40,123 nt of DNA from Sorangium cellulosum (GTDB lineage: Bacteria > Myxococcota_A > Polyangia > Polyangiales > Polyangiaceae), in assembly GCA_020720045.1 (NCBI GenBank), contig DYPH01000045.1:1-40123 (forward strand). The letters are read 5' to 3'. A model generated the notes under the pieces. The model saw only the letters and a program-made list of their open reading frames with translations. It was not told the origin of the DNA and did not search any database. Position numbers and translations under genes: made by a program. This document shows, in pieces, positions 40,092 through 40,123 of the stretch (position 1 is its first letter; each line of letters opens with the position of its first letter).

Positions 40092-40123
40092 CTCCTTTTC
40101 GGAGTGCGACACGTCCTCGCGAA

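Noticed and set aside
1-40123. CRISPR arrays, tRNA or rRNA genes, transposases, integrases
   Set aside because: I looked for repeated spacers, cloverleaf-like ends and DDE or tyrosine recombinase motifs and saw none.

Overview
The window looks like ordinary chromosome from a high-G+C, Gram-negative predatory or social-type bacterium, most likely Myxococcota (Polyangia-like). This rests on the consistently high G+C, several lipoproteins with Ala/Asp/Pro-rich tethers, a very large TPR-type protein, a Ser/Thr kinase with a Pro-rich extracytoplasmic tail, a Tat system, Ccm-type haem handling and an outer-membrane barrel protein ending in Phe. The assignment is inferred from gene content, not from a marker gene. 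I see no tRNA, rRNA, IS element, integrase or CRISPR array. About 33 protein genes fill nearly all of the sequence.

Layout. (1) 136-3739, plus strand: yajQ, glmM, a DNA N4/N6-type methyltransferase and a HEPN-like protein, all abutting or overlapping, then closed by two hairpins. (2) 3881-6280, minus strand: ahcY preceded by a SahR-type ArsR-methyltransferase regulator, with a candidate operator in front. (3) 6360-9377: a lipoprotein, a DCC-family thiol protein and a membrane sulfatase/EptA-like phosphotransferase. (4) 9462-14933: a 1,823-residue helical-repeat protein, convergent with serC. (5) 16148-17850: an SCP2-like protein and two small lipoproteins. (6) 17910-24102: fmt, a frameshifted lhr helicase and an HExxH membrane-associated protein. 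(7) 24276-28534: an Hsp70 with a very long Pro-rich interdomain linker and no lid, a coupled J-protein, then ccmC, ccmD and a 45-residue membrane protein. (8) 28614-31789: an acyl-CoA dehydrogenase, a lipoprotein and a secreted metzincin-type lipoprotein. (9) 31786-35896: rlmN, tatB-tatC, a YceI protein and a dienelactone hydrolase. (10) 36075-40029: an unknown protein, a transmembrane Ser/Thr kinase and a TPR plus beta-barrel protein.

How the genes work together. Housekeeping parts are clear: cell-wall precursor synthesis (glmM), the S-adenosylmethionine cycle (ahcY and its SAH-sensing regulator), serine synthesis (serC), translation initiation and rRNA modification (fmt, rlmN), protein export (tatBC) and haem/cytochrome c maturation (ccmC/D).

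The less ordinary parts are these: the methyltransferase/HEPN pair, whose second gene has clearly lower G+C; the rebuilt Hsp70 and its J partner; the single-base frameshift in lhr; and a 19-bp perfect inverted repeat lying 33 and 32 bases from the two ends of the window.
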